A stretch of 64,000 nt of DNA from Aradus depressus (taxonomy: Eukaryota; Arthropoda; Insecta; Hemiptera; Aradidae): assembly GCA_963662175.1 (NCBI GenBank), contig OY759222.1:1408713-1472712 (forward strand). The letters run 5' to 3'. Positions 60,822 to 64,000 of this stretch are shown piece after piece (within the stretch, counting starts at the first letter, position 1; every line of letters starts with the position of its first letter). The notes under the pieces are model-generated. The model was given only the letters and a program-made list of their open reading frames with translations, searched no databases and was not told the DNA's origin. A program made the position numbers and the translations under genes.

Positions 60822-60924
60822 CCAATGTAGTCTACCCAAATATAACCATATTCAGTATATCATTTATGAAGTTTTTATTTATTTATCTTTTTTAATCTAT
60901 TTTCAAATTTTATTCACTGAAAGA

Positions 60925-60930
60925 AATAAA
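60925..60930 (+). terminator. Candidate poly(A) signal of IA-2
   Basis: AATAAA 104 bp after the stop codon, followed by further AATAAA at 60929 and 60941. This is the first canonical signal on the + strand after the stop. Confidence 0.6.
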
Positions 60931-61614
60931 TAAAATGAAAAATAAACGGCTGAGGACACAATAAAATTACTTATTTCAAAATTAAAATATAATGGTATTA
61001 TTAAATTATCCATGGTTGGTATGGTACACCTGAAGAAGGTTTAGGCTTTCAGCGCGGTCCGCAGCCACCTGAGTCAGGTTGGGTCGGCTTCCGAAGCTAT
61101 CCTGAGTGAACAATCAATGGCACCGATATGGAAAAACAAAACCATTCTGGTGTATTTATTTCCTGACTCAAGTCAAGTCCCTGTGGTGCTACATCCTTAG
61201 AGATGCGTGTTCTGTCGAAAGATTTTGTCTTCTTATCTTCGTTGTTGCAGAAATATTTTTCAGATGTATGGAAAAATATATATCCTTCTGTACGATTTTT
61301 TAGCTGGCTGGCCAAAAATCGTGTTCCAGACCCCTTTAAACATCCTCAGTAGCTCGAGACCTGATGACGGTGTAAGGAACACTGAAACCGGTAGCCAATT
61401 TATTTTTTTTCATCCATCATAACAAGTGTCTGTTAAGGGTGGCATCTGACGAACGCTGCCTTTCCATTACAATTCAGGTGTTCGATGTAATTGCGGTTCT
61501 GCAAGCGTCTTTTGTCGAATACACTTTGTAAAAACTGGGAGTTCGAAATGAACTTAGTTTGGAACGTTAAGATGAAAATCTAGACATAACTGAGTTAGTC
61601 TATAAACAGTTTGT

Positions 61615-61728
61615 TAATTATTGTGACACCTGCCCGAGCTTTAACTATGAGGTCATATCGCCTACTACCAGAGCGTTCTTTTCGCTCTGGTGGACATGAG
61701 CACGACTCAATTATGGGAGTCCTAAGTT
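61615..61728 (-). repeat. SINE-A 3' fragment
   Basis: ATTGTGACACCTGCCCGAGCTTTAACTATGAGG ... ATGGGAGTCCTAAG. Confidence 0.8.
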
Positions 61729-62211
61729 ATTTTGGACAAATATATTTTCTTAAAGATTGTACGTTTTCGTCTTTCGGCACTATTAAATTATTTACTTAAT
61801 GTAAAATTTCATTTCAACAAAAACTGCTGGTAAAAAGTTTCAGATAGCCTATTTAACATTTTTGTCAATTTATAAATTTGAAAAAATGCTGTAGGAGCTA
61901 CACTGTTAGTGGTACGATGGATGCTATTTAAGACTGTTTTAAAATTAAAAAATGTATTTCCACAGAAACCTACTTCATAATATAATATAAACATTATTAC
62001 ATTATCTTATTTATATTTTATTGAATGTTATCAATAAGAATGAAATATTTTATTAAATGTTATATATTTTAAGGGGTCCATTTAATTATTGTTGTACGGT
62101 TTGATATTTTTCAAATTGTAAAGTTGACTCTTTGAGAGGACAAATCGTCAATTTATTTATTTTTTTTTAATAAAAGATTTTGCGTTTGAGTTCTGTGAAA
62201 ATTAGTGGTCA

Positions 62212-62475
62212 GATAGAATTGAAGTTGAATATTCACGGGGCTAGTGAGCGAATTGAAGTGTGAGTATTCACGGGGCTAGTGAGCGAATTGAAGTTGAGTA
62301 TTCACGGGGCTAGTGAGCGAATTGAAGTTGAGTATTCACGGGGCTAGTGAGCGAATTGAAGTTGAATATTCACGGGGCTAGTGAGCGAATTGAAGTTGAG
62401 TATTCAAGGGGCTAGTGAGCGAATTGAAGTGTGAGTATTCACGGAGCTAGTGAGCGAATTGAAGTGAAGTATTCA
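62212..62475 (+). repeat. Minisatellite, ~34-bp unit x ~8
   Basis: GAATTGAAGTTGAGTATTCA followed by CGGGGCTAGTGAGC, with small variants (GTGTGAG, CAAGG). Confidence 0.92.
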
Positions 62476-64000
62476 ATTTTCAAATATCCACATATTTTTT
62501 TACTGATTTCCATAAAACTACAAAGCTAGAATTTTTTATTTTTCTCAAACAAACAAATAAACATGAAGATATAACAATCGGGTTCTCAACAAATTACATC
62601 TAAAATTGCTTTTAAAGTCTTCACTTTATATATTGTAAGAACATTTCATATATTTGCTATTCGTGGATTAAAGTTCATCACCAGGAACGGCCGTCCATTT
62701 GTTTCCCAATACCTCGAGAGATAAGACGACCAACAACTAAATATGAGCCTATAAATGTTATTTTTTTATTTGATGTGTTAATATGTTTAATCAATGTTCT
62801 GTAACTTGTTTTTTTGAGTATGGAAGATCTCTCTTCTTGTCGTCACCTCACAGAAGATATAATCACAGTTCTACAATACTGTGGAGAATTGCTTGAAATA
62901 AGGCGGTACAAGTTGAGACAGCGTTCCTTGGGAAGCCTTCACTCAGAATTTCTAGATGAAGGTACAAAAAGTACACCCGGGATGGGTCACCATTATATGG
63001 TATATTTTGGTTGACGTTTCGACCTAATTAGTTTTACGAAGTATTACAGAAATATGTCGTTAGCTGAATAGAAAAATGTCATAGCTTATATTTCTATTTA
63101 TAAAAAGATTTGAGGTATTTAGTTTTTTCATTAAATACTTTTCGATGTAATTACGCTATTATTTCTATAACTAGTATGTTTGAATTAATGTTGTTTTAAT
63201 AGGGTTTGCATGTAAATAAAATAAAATACGAATAAATTAAAAAGTATGTATTTTTTTAAATAATTAACAAAAACAATCAATATCCACTCAAAATAAAAAT
63301 GATGGTTTGAGAATTGGGAGAAGAATGTTGACAGGTAAGACCTCTGATATACAGGACTTTAGAGAACAAAAATGCTACAAATGTGTGTTGTGTCATAAAG
63401 CAGTATCATTGTTACAACATTTCGTTGGTTAGTTCTCAAGGAGATTGTTACTTTGTTCTTATCTATAGAACATCTTTTTAGGAGATCAAAACGATAGACC
63501 TTTTTATCATTTAGCTAGGACTACAACAGCTGTTACATTCCAAACTGAAAAAAGATTTTTTTACCGATTTGTTTTCATTTCTCTACTAAGACCTTTTGTC
63601 AATATGTACAGGAGATTAATGAAACTTAATTTTCATAAAAATTGCTATTACAACCATTTTTCACTCAGCTAATGATATTAACATGTTGAAAAGTATAAGT
63701 AAGAACTCATTAAGGACTCCAAACGTTAAACATGTATTGTACATATTAAAAATTTGCTTATCAAAAACCTATTACCAATGTTTCAAATGTTGTCAGTACC
63801 AATCTTGAGGCATAAAATGTACACTGAACAGTTTTTAAGTAGATCTATGCGTTACACGTTTTTTGGTAAATGAATTTCCAATATGTACAACACATTGTTA
63901 ATGTCTGAACACCTTAACTTCTTACTTCTCATTTTAACCAGTTTCTGTGTTATTTAAAGTATTTTGGTTTTGTATTGGAGAATGGATCTAGAGATACAAA
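62476..64000. other. Downstream flank, no gene recognised
   Basis: AT-rich. The 66-codon frame at 62814-63014 has no recognisable motif and no clear splice context. Confidence 0.45.

Larger units (their letters stand above)
60822..62210. other. 3' UTR and downstream flank of IA-2
   Basis: Poly(A) signal at 60925. A retroelement-tail-like block near 61345-61410 (GACCTGATGACGGTGTAAGG). SINE-A 3' fragment on minus at 61623-61728. No gene recognised. Confidence 0.5.

Noticed and set aside
62814..63014. Short coding gene downstream of IA-2
   Set aside because: 66 codons without motif, conserved splice sites or nearby partner exon.

Overview
The window is animal nuclear DNA, most likely from an insect. 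It is AT-rich, full of introns, and packed with tRNA-derived SINEs, non-LTR fragments, hAT and mariner-type DNA transposons and tandem arrays. I cannot name the species.

The backbone is one large gene on the + strand, the ortholog of IA-2/phogrin (PTPRN/PTPRN2, insect IA-2), a dense-core-vesicle receptor-type pseudophosphatase. I can chain 24 coding exons from 2610 to the stop codon at 60819-60821 with compatible splice phases. They encode about 940 residues, against roughly 980-1015 for the vertebrate proteins. In order they give the RESP18-homology region (2610-9309), a long acidic luminal region (34368-45509), the membrane-proximal ectodomain (46213-49437), the transmembrane segment (50831-51022), a Ser-rich juxtamembrane piece (51844-53370) and the PTP-like domain (54220-60821). 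The signal-peptide exon and promoter lie upstream of the window.

The 25-kb intron 9310-34367 holds the most interesting content: a small nested family of minus-strand genes. Exon 1 encodes a winged-helix domain resembling a linker-histone globular domain. It ends at a phase-2 splice donor. Exon 2 completes the wing and runs into a Cys/Arg-rich tail (CCRPRCCRP...) like a protamine. There are two exon 1 copies (28068-28294, 14738-14961) and three exon 2 copies (22983-23076, 18574-18700, 13030-13159). Sperm chromatin packaging is an inference from composition. The 22983-23076 copy has had its C-terminus replaced by the end of a mariner-like element.

The rest is introns filled with repeats. I define four dispersed families. 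SINE-A is about 330 bp with a tRNA-like head (GGTAGCTCAGTGG ... GGTTCGAAACC). SINE-B has a class-II-tRNA-like head (GTGGCCGTGCGGG ... GGTTCGAATCC). REP-C is about 650 bp, noncoding, and often carries the string AAGTACATAGCCGGTGATTC. REP-D is about 650 bp, with two direct copies. There are at least ten tandem arrays with 20-175 bp units. One of them has multiplied the 3' half of an IA-2 exon together with its splice donor eight times. 60822-64000 is the 3' flank, with a poly(A) signal at 60925.
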